A stretch of DNA of 64,000 bases from Xenopus tropicalis. Its lineage: Eukaryota > Chordata > Amphibia > Anura > Pipidae. Every line of letters begins with the position of its first letter. The first letter of the stretch is position 1. The stretch is from NCBI RefSeq assembly GCF_000004195.4, contig NC_030680.2, forward strand, positions 153,897,320 to 153,961,319, in the 5' to 3' direction. Below are positions 10,731-24,323 of this stretch, in pieces. Under the pieces are notes generated by a model. That model was not told the DNA's origin. It worked only from the letters and a program-made list of their open reading frames with translations, and searched no databases. The translations under genes were made by a program, and so were the position numbers.

Positions 10731-10858
10731 CGAATATCCTCTGGGCTCCCGTCAGTTTCCAAGTGTGCGGAGATATTTTATTGAGCTTCGAAATCTGGTT
10801 TAATATGGTCCCATAGCATCTTGTCCCATCCCCGATCTCCCAGTGCTCACACACACAG
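10731..10858 (-). CDS. stab1: Stabilin exon: EGF end and linker into FAS1
   Basis: One base completing a codon, 42 codons, then one base. The acceptor is GCCCCATAG and the donor is ATTCG followed by GTAAGG. It opens with CVCEHWEIGDGTRCYG, the closing Cys pattern and GDG turn of an EGF, and continues with TILNQISKLNKIS, an amphipathic helix that leads into the FAS1 domain. Stabilin-1 has the same C-x-C...GDG...CYG junction followed by a Leu-rich helix. Phases fit the exon at 8768-8638 upstream and 10224-10112 downstream. The frame is intact, unlike the copy at 7229-7099. Confidence 0.84.
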
Positions 10859-10924
10859 CTATGGGGCAAAGCACAGAGTTAGGGTACAGAGAGCCCCCCA
10901 ATTGTCTGTAACTGCTTATATATA

Positions 10925-12220
10925 TATAGCACTCACCCCAAATCCCCCATTAACTGGCCTTCAGGCTGGGCCCCCTTAGCCCATAACAAGGTTACAGATA
11001 TATAGAAACATTGGGGTAACAGTCACCCCGCTATAGTTCCAGGGGAACCCAGGGCACAAATAAGCACTCACCCCAAATCCCCCCCTAACTGGCCTTCAGG
11101 CTGGGCCCCCTTAGCCCATAACAAGGTTACAGATATATAGAACATTGGGGTAACAGTCACCCCGCTATAGTTCCAGGGGTACCCAGGGCACAAATTAAGC
11201 ACTCACCCAAATCCCCCCTAACTGGCCTTCAGGCTGGGCCCCTTAGCCCATAACAAGGTTACAGATATATAGAAACATTGGGGTAACAGTCACCCCGCTA
11301 TAGTTCCAGGGGTACCCAGGGCACAAGCACTCACCCCAAATCCCCCCTAACTGGCTTCAGGCTGGGCCCCCTTAGCCCATAACAAGGTTACAGATATATA
11401 GAAACATTGGGGTAACAGTCACCCCGCTATAGTTCCAGGGGTACCCAGGGCACAAATAAGCACTCAACCCAAATCCCCCCTAACTGGCCTTCAGGCTGGG
11501 CCCCCTTAAGCCCATAACAAGGTTTACAGATATCATAGAAACATTGGGGTAACAGTCACCCCGCTATAGTTCCAGGGGTACCCAGGGCACAAATAAGCAC
11601 TCACCGCCAAATCCCCCCTAAACTGGCCTTCAGGCTGGCCCCCCTTAGCCATAACAAGGTTACAGATATATAGAAACATTGGGGTAACAGTCACCCCGCT
11701 ATAGTTCCAGGGGTACCCAGGGCACAAATACAGCTCGAACCCAAATCCCCCCTAACTGGCCTTCAGGCTGGCCCCCTTAGCCATAACAAGGTTAACAGAT
11801 ATATAGAAACATTGGGGTAACAGTCACCCCGCTATGTTCCAGGGGTACCCAGGGCACAAATAAGCACCACCCAAATCCCCCCTAACTGGCCTTCAGGCCT
11901 GGCCCCTTAGCCCATAACAAGGTTACAGATATTATAAGAAACATTGGGGTAACAGTCACCGCGCTATAGTTCACAGGGGTACCCAGGGCAACAAATAAGC
12001 ACTCACTCCCAAATCCCCCCTAACTGGCCTTCAGGCTGGGCCCCCTTAGCCCATAACAAGGTAACGATATATAGAAACATTGGGGTAACAGTCACCCCGC
12101 TATAGTTCCAGGGGTACCGCAGGCACAAATAAGCACCCCAAATCCCCCCAACTAATGGCCTTCAGGCTGGGCCCCTTAGCCCATAACAAGGTTACAGATT
12201 ACACATTGGGGTAACAGTCC
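10925..12220. repeat. 135-bp satellite, array B, about 10 copies
   Basis: Same satellite as array A, in the same relative position between linker and EGF exons. The first units (to about 11100) are clean; later units carry many indels (for example GGTTTACAGATATCATAG). Confidence 0.95.
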
Positions 12221-12261
12221 CCCCGCTATAGTGCCCCCAATGCCCGGGCGGAGTTACTCAC

Positions 12262-12393
12262 GTTGGGGTTCCGGCCGCACTGGGCTGGCATTGGGCGGCT
12301 ACTATACATGGGTGCAGGGTGGCAGGCCCCGTGGGCGTAACAGTCGCTGGAGCCCCTTCGCTGGATCATTCCGGGTTTACAGGCACAATAGGA
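12262..12393 (-). pseudogene. Noisy copy of stabilin EGF exon
   Basis: Copy of the exon at 8768-8638, with 132 nt instead of 131. It has an extra G in GGGCGGCTAC, a lost C in TATACATG and an extra G in GGGTGGCAGG, which scramble the HPCDSSAQC segment. Splice sites are kept. It is probably the same exon represented twice by the assembly. Confidence 0.78.
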
Positions 12394-12762
12394 CTGGAAG
12401 GAAAGAGGGGGTATCACAGAGTGCGGCACACACGGGGCGCCTCAATGTGCCCCAGTGTTTTTCGCCATCATTTTACAGGAACGCTGAGGGGCGACTGTTC
12501 CATGGGAATAACTGCCCCCGGGTACCAGGGACCCCAGCATTTGACTAAATCAATTGCCCCTTTGGCATTAGGTTTATGGGGGAGAGAAGGTGCACAGTGT
12601 GCCAGGCAGGAGGGTAAATAGTTTGCACCATTAGAGGGTCCTGGCATCCCAGTCCGACACTATTTGGGGGGTTCTATGGGTTTCTGCCCGGATTCTCAGG
12701 TTTGTATCCCCCCCACGCCAGACGCACGTTACCCTTCTACATATTGAGGGGTGCAGACATAC

Positions 12763-12959
12763 CTTTCCGGGGGTCCGGTAGATACATTTGGTAGAGTTTT
12801 CGGGGCAGCGCCCATAATTCACTGAGCAGGGATTGACAGGGGAGCAGATCTTGCCGTCCCAAATAACCCTCCTTACAGGCGGCAGGTGTATTTGCGGGTC
12901 CCTCGGGGGTACAGGTGGCATGTGCGGGAGCAGGGTGACGTTTTTGCAGGGGTTCTGGG
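12763..12959 (-). pseudogene. Noisy copy of stabilin two-EGF exon
   Basis: Copy of the exon at 9333-9137 with compensating indels: CCGTCCCAAATAA has lost a base or two, GGCGGCAGG has gained one, GCGGGTCC has lost one and GCGGGAGCAG has gained one. The length is still 197 but the frame shifts inside both EGF modules. Confidence 0.78.
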
Positions 12960-13036
12960 CTGAGGGAGGAAAGGGGGGTCACTGGAGAAATAAAAGCCCC
13001 CATTGCCGAGACTCCCCGTTGGATTTTACAGGAGTC

Positions 13037-13142
13037 AGGGCAGAGAGGGAGGGGGAGAGGAGGGAGGGACAGGGGAGGGGCAGAGGAGGGAGGGGGAGAG
13101 GAGGGAGGGGGTAGAGGAGGGAGGGGGAGAGGAGGGAGGAAA
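13037..13142. repeat. GA-rich array, truncated second copy
   Basis: Start of the same polypurine array as 9408-10085. After about 105 bp it gives way to the 29-bp minisatellite, where the first copy instead runs on for nearly 700 bp. Confidence 0.85.
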
Positions 13143-13149
13143 GAGAGAG

Positions 13150-16100
13150 ATACTATTCAGCTCCATCACTGCCCCCCCAGTAACTATTAGCTCCATCCTG
13201 CCCCCCCAGTAACTATTAGCTCCATCCTGCCCCCCCAGTACTATTAGCTCATCCTGCCCCCAGTAACTATTAGCTCCATCCTGGCCCGACCCAGTAACAT
13301 TAGCTCCATCCTGCCCCCTCACAGTAACTATTAGCCTCCATCCTGCCCCCCAGAATATTGGCTCCAATCATGCCCCCCAGTAACTATTAGCTCATCCTGC
13401 CCCCCCCCCGCAGTAACTATTGCTCCAGCTGCCCCCCCCCAGTAACTATTAGCTCCAATCGCTGCCCACCCCCATAACTATTAGCTCCATCCCTGCCCCT
13501 GCAGTAACAATTGGCTCCATCCCTGGCCCCCAGTAACTATCTAGCTTCATCCTGGCCCCCCCCCCAGTAAACTATTAGCTCATGCTGCCCCCCCAGTAAC
13601 TATGGCTTCCAATCCTGCCCCCCGCAGTAACTATTAAGCTTCATCCTGCCCCCCCAGTAATTCTATTAGCTCCATCCTGCCCCCCCAGTAACCTAATTAG
13701 CTCATCCTGCCCCCCAGTAACTATTAGCTGCATCCTGCCCCCAGTAACTATTGCTCCATCCCTGCCCCCCCAGTAACTATTAGCTTCATCCTGCCCCCCC
13801 CCAGTAACTATTGCTCCTAATCCTCGCCCCCCAGTAACTATTAGCCTCCCATCCTGCGCCCCCAGTAACTCATTAGCTGCCATCCTGCCCCCCCCAGTAA
13901 CTATTAGCTTCATCCCTGCCCCCCGCCCGTAAACTATTCAGCTCCATCCTGCCCCCCCAGTGAACTAACTTAGCTCCATCCTGCCCCCCCAGTAACTATT
14001 AGCTTCAATCCTGCCGCCCCACAGTAACTATTAGCTCCATCCTGCCCCCAGTAACTATTAGCTCCATCCGCCCCCCCAGTAGATATTAGCTGCCATCCTG
14101 CCCCCCCCAGTAACTATTTAGCTCCTCCTGCCCCCAGTAACTATTAGCTCCATCCTGCCCCCCCCAGTAACTATTGCTTCATCCTGACCCCCCCCATAAC
14201 TATTAGCTCCATCCTGCCCCCCCAAGTAAACATTAGCTTCCATCCCTGCCCCCCCAATAACTATACGCTCCATCCTGCCCCGCCAGTAAAACTATTAGCT
14301 CCATCCTGCCCCCGTAACTATTAGCTCCATCCGCCCCCCCCCCAGTAACTATAGCTCCATCCACTGCCGCCCCCAGTAACTATAGCTCCATCTCTGCCCG
14401 CCCCAGTAACTATTAGCTCCATCCTGCCCCCCAGAACCTATTAGCTCCATCCTCCCACCAGTAATATTAGCTCCATCTGCCCCCTACAGTAACTATTACT
14501 CCATCCTGCCCCCCAAGTACTATACTCCATCCTGCCCCCCAGTAACTATTAGCTCCATACCATGCCCCCCAGTACTATTGGGCTCCATCCCCTGCCCCCA
14601 GTAACTATTGGCTTCATCCTGCCCCCCCAGTAATATATAGCTCCATCCTGCCCCCTCCCCAGTAACTATTAGCTCCATCCTGCCCCAGTAACTATTAGAA
14701 TCCATCCTGCCACAGTAACTATTAGCTCATCCTGCCCCCCAGTAACTATTAGCTCCATCCTGCCCCCCAGTACTATTAGGCTCCATCCCTGCCCCCCAGT
14801 AACTATTAGCTCCATCCTGCCCCCAGTAACTATTAGGCTTCATCCTGCCCCCCAGTAACTTTAGCTCCATCCTGCCCCCCCAGTAACTATTAGCTGCCAT
14901 CCTGCCCCCCCCCCGTAACTATTGCTTCATCCTGCCGCCCAGTAACTATATAGCTTCATCCTGCCCCCCAGTAACCTATTAGCTCCATCCTCCCTCCCAT
15001 AATAATTGGCTTCATCCCTGCCGCCCCAGTAACTATAGCTCCATCCTGCCCCAGTTAACTAATTAGCTTCCATCCTGCCCCCCCCAGTAACTATTAGCTC
15101 CATCCTGCCCCCCCAGTAACTATTTAGCTCCATCCTGCCCCCCAGTAACTCATTAGCTCCATCCTGCCCCCCCAGTAACTATTAGCTCCTCCTGGCCCCC
15201 AGTAACTATTAGCTTCCATCCTGCCCCCCAGTAAACATTACCTCCATCCTGCCGCCCCAAGTAACTATTAGCTCCATCCTGCCCCCATAACTATTGCTCA
15301 TCCTGCCCCCCAAGTAACTATTAGCTCCATCCTGGCCCCCCCAGTAACCTATAGCTTCATCCTGGCCCCAAGTAACATATTGGCTTCATCCTGCCCGCCC
15401 CAGTAACTATTAGCTCCATCCTGCCCCCCCAGTAACTATTGGCTTCATCCTGCCCCCGCCAGTAACTATTAAGCTCCATCCTGCCCCGCCCAGTAAACAT
15501 ATTGGCTTTCATCCTGCCCCCCCAGTAATATTGAGCTCCACCCTGCCCCAGTAACTATTAGCTCCATCCTGCCCCCAGTAACTATTAGCTCCATCCTTCC
15601 CCCCAGTAAATATTAGCTCCATCCTGCCCCCAGTAACTATTGCTTCCATCCTGCCCCCCCGTCTCCCCATAAACTAACTAATTAGCTCCATCCTGCCCCC
15701 CCCCAGTAAACTATAGCTCCATCCTGCCCCCCCCCCAAGTAAACTATTAGCTCCATCCTCCCCGACCCCAGTAACCTATTAGCTTCCATCTGCCCCCCAG
15801 TAACTAATTGGCTCCATTCTGCCCCCCCCCAGTAACTATTAGCTCCATCCTGCCCCCCCCAGTAACTATTACCTCCATCCTGCCACCCCCCAGTAACTAT
15901 TAGCCTCCATCCTGCCCCCAGTAAACTATTGGCTTCATCCTGCCCACCAGTAACTAATAGCTCCTCCTGCCCCCCAGTAACTATACCTCCCAAGTCCTGC
16001 CCCCCCAGTAAATTTAACTCCATCCTGCCCCCCAGTAACTATTGGCTTCATCCTGCCCCCCCCATAACTATTAGCATCCATCCGCCCCCACCAGTAACTA

Positions 16101-19100
16101 TTGGCTTCATCTGCCCCCCCAGTAACTATTTAGCTCCATCCTGCCCCCCAGTAACTATTAGCTCATCCTGCCCCCCCTCAGTAACTATAGCTCCATCATG
16201 CCCCCTAGTAACTATTAGCTCCACCTGCCCCCCCAGTAACTATTAGCTCCATCCTGCCCCCCAGTAACTTTAGCTCATCCTGCCCCCCAGTAACTATTTG
16301 GCTTCAATCCTGCCCCCCCCCCCAGTAACCTTAGCTCCATCCGCCCCCCCCAGTAACTTTACTCCATTGCCCCCCTCAGTATCAACTATTAGCTCCAATC
16401 TCTCCCCCCCAAGTAACTATTGGTCCATCCTCCCCCCAGTAAACTATTAGCTCCATCCTGCCCCCCCAGTAACTATTACTCCATCCTGCCCCCCACCCCC
16501 CAGTAACTATTTAGGTCCATCCTGCCCCCCCCCAGAACTATTAGCTCCATCCTGCCCCCCCCCAGTAACTATTAAGCTCCATCCTGCCCCAGTTAAACTA
16601 TTAGCTCCATCCTGCCCCCCCCAGTAACTATAGCTCCATCCTGCCCCCCCAGTAACTTAGCTCCATCCTGCCCCCCCCCAGTAACTATTCGCTCCATCCT
16701 GCCCCCCCATAAACTATTAGCTTCATCCTGCCCCCCCAGTAACTATTAGCTCCATTCCTGACCCCCCAGTAACTATTAGCTCCATCCTGCCCCCCCAACT
16801 ATTAGCTCCATCCTGCACCCCCAGTAACTATTACTCCATCCTGCTCCCCCCCCAAGTAACTATTAGCTTTATCCTGCCCACCCAAGTAACTATAGCTCAT
16901 CCTGCCCCCCCAGTAACTAATTAGCTCCATCCTGCCCCCCCAGTAACTATCTAGCTCCATCCTGCCCCCCCAGTAACCTATTAGCTCCATCCGCCCCCCA
17001 GTAAACATATTAGCTCCTATCCTGCCCCCCCAGTAACTATTAGCTTCCATCCTGCCCCCCCAGTAACTATTATCTCCATCCTGCCCCCCCAGTAACTATT
17101 AGCTCCATCTGCCCCCCCAGTAACTATAGCTCCATCCTGCCCCCCCACAGTAACTATTTGCTCATCCTTGCCCCCATAACTTTGGCTTCCATCCTGCCCC
17201 CCCAGTAACTAATTAGCTCCATCCCTGCCCCCCCAGTAACTATAGCTCCATCCTGCCCCCAAGTAACTATTACTCCAATCCTGCCCTCCCCCATGTAACT
17301 ATTACTCCATCCCTCCCCCCAGTAACTATTTGGCTTCATCCTCCCCAGTAACTATTAGCTCCATCCTGCCCCCCAGTAAACTATTGACTCCAATCCTGCC
17401 CGCCATGACCATAACTATTAGCTCCATCCTGCCCCCCCAGTAAATTATAGCTCCAATCCTGCCCCCCCAGTAACTCTAGCTCCATCCTCCCCCCCCCCCA
17501 GTAACTATTAGCTCCATCCGCCCCAGTAACATTAGCTCCATCCTGCCCCCCAGTAACATTACCCCTCCTGCCCCCAGTAACTAATTAGCTCCATCCTGCC
17601 CCCAGTAAACTTTGGCTTCATCCTGCCCCCATAACTATTAGCTAACAGTCCGCCCCCCCAGTAACTATTAGCTCCATCCTGCCCCTCCACAGTAACTATT
17701 GGCTTCATCCCTGCCCCCCCAGTTAACTATTAGCTCCATCCCATGCCCCCCCCAGTAACTATGCTCATCCCTGCCCCCCAGTAACTATTAGCTCCATCCT
17801 CCCCCCAGTAACTATTTAGCTCCATCCTGCCCCCAGTAACTAAGCTCACCTGCCCCCCCCAGTAACTAATTTAGCTCCATCCTGCCCCTCCAGTACTATT
17901 GCCTTCATCCTGCCCCCACAGTAAACTATTAGCTCCATCCCTCCCCCCCCCCCAGTAACTATTAGCTCTCATCCTGCCCCCCCATAACTATAAGCTCCAT
18001 CTGACCCCCCCCACAGTAACTTAGCTCCATCACTGCCCCCAGTAACAATTGCTCCATTCTGCGCCAGTAACTATTAGCTCCATCCTGCCCCCCAGTAACT
18101 ATTACCTCCATCCTGCCCCCCAGTAACTATTAGCTCCATCCTGCCCCCCAGTAACTTATTGCTTCATCCTGCCCCCCAGTAACTATAGCTCCATCCTGCC
18201 CCCCCCAGTAACTATTGGCTTCATCCTGCCCCCAGTAACTAATTAGCTCCATCCTGCCCCAGTAACTATGGCTTCAATCGCCCCCGTAACTATTGCCCCA
18301 ATCCTGCCCCCAGTAACTATAGCTCCATCCTGCCCCCCCTTCAGTAACTATTAGCTCCAATCCTGCCCCCCAGTAAATATTAGCTCCATCCTGCCCCCCC
18401 AGTAAACTATTAGCTCCACCTGCCCCATAACTATTAGCTCCATCCTGCCCCCAGTAACTATTGCTTCATCCTGCCCCCCCCCAGTAAACTATAGCTCCAT
18501 CCTGCCCCCCCCCAGTAAACTATTAGCTCCATCCTTGCCCCCCAGTAACTATTAGCTCCATCCTGCCCCCCAGTATACATTAGCTCCATCCTGCCCACCC
18601 CAGTACTATTAGCTCCATCTGCCCCCCATAAACTATTGGCCTCATCCGCCCCCCCCAGTAACCTATTAGCTCCATCCTGCCCCCCCAAAGTAACTATGGC
18701 TCCATCCTGCCCCCCCAGTAACTTTAGCTCCCATCCTGCCGCCCCCAGTAACTATTAGCTCCAATCCTGCCCCCATAACTATTACCTCCACCTGCCCCCC
18801 AGTAACTATTAGCTCCATCCTGCCCCCCAGTAACTATTGGCTTCAATCCTGCCCGCCCCAGTACTATTAGCTCCATCCTGCCCCCCAGTAACTAATTAGC
18901 TCCATCCTGCCTCCCCAGTAACTATTGCTTCATCCTGCCCCCCAGTAACTATTAGCTCCATCCTGCCCCTCCCAGTAACATGCTTCAATCCTGCCCCCCC
19001 AGTAACATATTAGCTCCGCAATCATCCTGCCCCCCAGTTAACTATTAGCTCCATCCTGCCCACCCAAGTAACTATTCAGCTCATCCTGCCCCCTCAGTAA

Positions 19101-22100
19101 CTATTATCCATCTGCCCCCCCAGTAACTATTGGCTTTCACCTGCCCAGTAACTATTAGCTCCCATCCCTGCCCCCCCGCCAGTAACTATTAGCTCCATCC
19201 TGCCCCCCCCAGTAACTATTAGCTCCATCCTGCCCCCCCCAGTAACTATTAGCTCCATCACTGCCCCCCCAGTAACAATTGCTCATTTCTGCCCCCCGTA
19301 AACTATTAGCTCCATTCTGCCCCCACGTAACTATTACTCCATCCTGCCCCCCCCAGTAAACTATTAGCCCATCTGCCCACCCGTAACTATAACCCTCCAT
19401 CCTGCCCCCCAGTAACTATTAGCCTCCACCTGCCCCTCCAGTACTATTGGCTTCAATCCTGCCCCCCCAGTAACTATTAGCTCCATCCTGCCCCCCCCCA
19501 GTAACTATTGGCTTCAATCCTGCCCCCCCAGTAACTATAGCTCCATCCTGCCCCCCCAGTAACTATTGGCTTCATCCTGCCCCCCCAGTAACTATTAGCT
19601 CCATCCTGCCCCCCCATAACTATTGAGCTCCATCCTGCCCCACCCAGTAACTATTAGCTCCATCCTGGGCCCCCCAGTAAAACTATTAGCTCCATCCCTG
19701 CCCCCCATACTATTAGCTCCAAATCCTGCCCCCCAGTAACTATTAGCTCCATCCTGCCCCCAGTAAACTATTAGCTCATCCTGCCCCCCCCCAGTAACTA
19801 AGCTCCATCCTGCCCCCCCCAGAACTATTAGCTCCATCCTGGCCCCCCCAGTAAACTATTAGCTCCATCCCTGCCCCCCCAGTAACTATTAGCTCCATCC
19901 TGCCCCTCAGTACTAATAGCCCATCCTGCCCCCCAGTACCTATTGGCTCCATCCCTGCCCCGCCATCCAGTAACTATTAGCTCCATCCGCCCCCAGTAAC
20001 TATAGCTCCATCCTGCCCCCCCAGTAACTATTGGCTTCATTCCTGCCCCCCAGTACTAGTAGCTCATTCTGCCCCCGCGCAGTAACTATTGCTCCATCCC
20101 TGCCCCCCCCAGTAAACTATTAGCTCCCAATCCTGCCCCCAGCTAACTATTAGCTCCATCCTGCCCCCCCCAGTACAATCTATTAGCTCCCATCCTGCCC
20201 CTCCAGTAACTATGGCTTCATCCTGCCCCCAGTAACTAATTAGCTCCACATCCTGCCCCCCCCAGTAACATTGGCTCCATCTGCCCCCAGTAACTATTAG
20301 CTCCCATCCTGCCCCCCCCAGGAATGGAGCCACCCCCAGTAACTATACTCAATCCTGCCCCCCCAGTAACTATTAGTCCATCCTGCCCCCAGTAACTATT
20401 AGCTCCAATCCTGCCCCCCCAGTAACTATTGGCTCATCCTGCCCCCCCAGTAACTATTAGCTCCATCCTGCCCCCCATAACTATTGGCTCCATCCTGCCA
20501 CCCCAGTAACTTACTTCCATGCCTACTGCCCCCCCAGTAACTATTAGCTCCCATCCTGCCCCCCCAGTAAACTATTACCTCCATCCTGCCCCCAGTAACT
20601 ATTAGCTCCATCCTGCCCCCCCAGTAACTATTGGCTTCTCTGCCCCCCAGTACTAATTAGCCTCCATCCTGCCCCCCCAGTACACTATTTAGCTGCCATC
20701 CTGCCCCCCCAGTAACTATTGGCTTCATCCTGCCCACCCCATTTAACTATTAGCCTCCATCCTCCCCCCCCGTAAACTATTGCTTCATCTGCCCCCAGTA
20801 ACTATTAGCTCCATCCTGCCCCCCAGTAACTATTAGCTCCATCCTGCCCCCCCAGTAACTATTAGCTCCATCCTGCCCCCCCAGTAACTATTAGCTCCAT
20901 CCGCCCCCATCAGTAACATTAGCTCCATCCTGCCCCTCCCCCAGTAACTATTAGCTCCATCCTGCCCACCCCCCAGTAACTATTAGCTCCATCCTGCCCC
21001 CCCCCCAGTAACTATTAGCTCCATCCTGCCCCCCAGTAACAATTGGCCCATTCTGCCCCCCAGTAACTATTAGCTCCATTCTGCCACCCCCAGTAACTAT
21101 TAGCTCCATCCTGCCCCCCCCCAGTAACTATTAGCTCCATCCTGCCCCCCCCAGTAACTATTACCTCCATCCGCCCCCCCAGTAACTATTAGCTCCATCC
21201 TGCCCCCCCAGTAACTATTGGCTTCATCCTGCCCCCCAGTAACTATTAGCTCCATCCTGCCCCCCAGTAACTATTGGCTTCATCCTGCCCCCCCAGTAAC
21301 TATTAGCTCCATCCTGCCCCCCAGTAACTATTGGCTTCATCCTGCCCACCCCAGTAACTATTAGCTCCATCCTGCCCCCCCCAGTAACTATTAGCTCCAT
21401 CCTGCCCCCCCTCAGTAACTATTAGCTCCATCCTGCGCCCCAGTAACTATTAGCTCCATCCTGCCCCCCAGTAACTATTAGCTCCATCCTGCCCCCCAGT
21501 AACTATTAGCTCCATCCTGCCCCCCCAGTAACTATTGGCTTCATCCGCCCCCCCCCCAGTAACTATTAGCTCCATCCTGCCCCCCAGTAACTATTAGCTC
21601 CATCCTGCCCCCCCAGTAACTATTAGCTCCATCCTGCCCCCCAGTAACTATTAGCTCCATCCTGCCCGCCTCAGTAACTATTAGCTCCATCCTGCCCCCC
21701 AGTAACTATTGGCTCCATCCTGCCCCAGTAACTATTAGCTCCATCCTGCCCCCCCAGTAACTATTAGCTCCATCCTGCCCCCCCAGTAACTATTGGCTTC
21801 ATCCTGCCCCCCCAGAACTAGTAGCTTCATTCTGCCCCCCAGTAACTATTAGCTCCATCCTGCCCCCACCCCAGTAACTATTAGCTCCATCCTGCCCCCC
21901 AGTAACTATTAGCTCCATCCTGCCCCCCCCAGTAACTATTAGCTCCATCCTGCCCCCAGTAACTATTGGCTTCATCCTGCCCCCAGTAACTATTAGCTCC
22001 ATCCTGCCCCCCCCAGTAACTATTAGCTCCATCCTGCCCCCCACCAGTAACTATTGGCTTCATCCTGCCCCCCAGTAACTATTAGCTCCATCCTGCCCCC

Positions 22101-24064
22101 TCCCCAGTTAACCTATTGGCTTCATCCTGCCCCGCCCCAGTAACTAGTAGCTTCATTCTGAACCCCCCAGTAACTATTAGCTCCATCCTGCCCCCCAGTA
22201 ACTATTAGCTCCATCCTGCCCCCCTCCAGTAACTATTAGCTCCATCCTGCCCCCCCAGCCAGTAACTATTAGCTCCATCCTGCCCCCCCAGTAACTATTG
22301 GCTCATCCTTGCCCCCCCAGTAACTATTAGCTCCATCCTGCCCCCCCAGTAACTATTAGCTCCATCCTGCCCCCCCAGTAACTATTGCTTCATCCTGCCC
22401 CAGTAACTATTAGCTCCATCCTGCCCCCCAGTAACTATTAGCTCCATCCTGCCCCCCCAGTAACTATTAGCTCCATCCTGCCCCCCCAGTAACTATTAGC
22501 TTCATCCTGCCCCCCAGTAACTATTAGCTCCATCCTGCCCCCCCCAGAGACTATTAGCTCCATCCTGCCCCCAGTAACTATTAGCTCCATCCTGCCCCCC
22601 GCAGTAACTATTAGCTCCATCCTGCCCCCCCAGTAACTATTGGCTTCATCCTGCCCCCCCAGTAACTATTGGCTTCATCCTGCCCCCTAACTATTGGCTT
22701 CATCCTGCCCCCCCAGTAACTATTAGCTCCATCCTGCCCCAGTAACTATTAGCTTCATCCTGCCCCCCCAGTAACTATTAGCTCCATCCTGCCCCCCCAG
22801 TAACTATTAGCTCCATCCTGCCCCGCCCCAGTAACTATTAGCTCCATCCTGCCCCCCCAGTAACTATTAGCTCCATCCTGCCCCCCCGTAACTATTAGCT
22901 CCATCCTGCCCCCCCAGTAACTATTAGCTCCATCCTGCCCCCCCAGTAACTATTAGCGCCATCCTGCCCCCCATGTAACTATTAGCTCCATCCTCCCCCC
23001 AGTAACTATTAGCTCCATCCTCCCCCCCAGTAACTATTAGCTCCATCCTGCCCCCCTCAGTAACTATTAGCTCCATCCTGCCCCCCAGTAACTATTAGCT
23101 CCATCGCTGCCCCCCCAGTAACTATTAGCTCCATCCTGCCCCCCCCCCAGTAACTATTAGCTCCATCCTGCCCCCCCAGTAACTATTAGCTCCATCCTGC
23201 CCCCCAGTAACTATTAGCTCCATCCTGCCCGCCAGTAACTATTAGCTCCATCCTTGCCCCCAGTAACTATTAGCTCCATCCTGCCCCCCAGTAACTATTA
23301 GCTCCATCCTGCCCCCAGTAACTATTGGCTTCATCCTGCCCCCCAGTAACTATTAGCTCCATCCTGCCCCCCCCAGTAACTATTAGCTCCATCCTGCCCC
23401 CCCAGTAACTATTGGCTCCATCCTGCCCCCCCAGTAACTATTAGCTCCATCCTGGCCCCCCCAGTAACTATTAGCTCCATCCTGCCCCCCCCCAGTAATT
23501 ATTAGCTCCATCCTGCCCCCCCAGTAACTATTAGCTCCATCCTGCGCCCCCAGTAACTATTGGCTTCATCCTGCCCCCAGTAACTATTAGCTCCATCCTG
23601 CCCCCCCTAGTAACTATTAGCTCCATCCTGCCCCCCCAGTAACTATTAGCTCCATCCTGCCCCCCCAGTAACTATTAGCTCCATCCTGCCCCCCCCAGTA
23701 ATTATTAGCTCCATCCTGCCCCCCCCGCAGTAACTATTAGCTCCATCCTGCCCCCAGTAACTATTAGCTCCATCCTGCCCCCCAGTAACTATTAGCTCCA
23801 TCCTGCCCCCCCAGTAACTATTAGCTCGCATCCTGCCCCCAGTAACTATAGCTCCATCCTGCCCCCAGTAACTATTAGCTCCATCCTGCCCCCCAGTAAC
23901 TATTAGCTCCATCCTGCCCCCCCAGTAACTATTAGCTCCATCCTGCCCCCCCAGTAACTATTAGCTCCATCCTGCCCCCCCAGTAACTATTAGCTCCATC
24001 CTGCCCCCCCAGTAACTATTGGCTTCATCCTGCCCCCCCAGTAACTATTAGCTCCATCCTGCCT
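13150..24064. repeat. 29-bp minisatellite, roughly 370 copies (11 kb)
   Basis: Units read CAGTAACTATTAGCTCCATC followed by CTG and a C run of five to nine. A frequent variant has TTGGCTTCATCC. From 13150 to about 20800 single-base indels occur in nearly every unit; from about 20800 to 24064 units are regular, a change expected from sequence quality. No exon-like break is visible inside, although stabilin EGF exons should lie in this interval. Short open frames here are repeat artefacts. Confidence 0.97.
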
Positions 24065-24170
24065 TAAATTGCCTTTTATGAGGAGGTGAGCTGGAACCTG
24101 GATGCTGGAATGGCAGTGGATGGGATCTACTTGGACTAATTGATCTATCCCAATGAATATGGCTACTTAC

Positions 24171-24253
24171 TTTACATATACAAGTCCCATTGCCCCCTAT
24201 ACCATCCTGGCACGTGCCATGGCCGCCACATGGTTTCTTCCCTCCTGGGCACT
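24171..24253 (-). CDS. stab1: Stabilin exon 4: first EGF-like segment
   Basis: Two bases completing Glu, then 27 codons: [27 protein letters not shown]. The acceptor is GCCCCGACAG and the donor is TGTAAA followed by GTAAGT. The ECPGG...PCxGHGTC...GxNGTCxC pattern is a stabilin hallmark (a laminin-type or atypical EGF at the head of each EGF cluster). The phase joins exon 3 exactly: the final G of exon 3 plus AG gives Glu. It ends in phase 0. The next EGF modules expected in stabilins are not found downstream before the two-EGF exon. Confidence 0.87.
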
Positions 24254-24323
24254 CTGTCGGGGCATTAATGAAAGTCAATATTAGAATTCCCATAATATAA
24301 AGGGGTGATTAGTGCAATAGATC

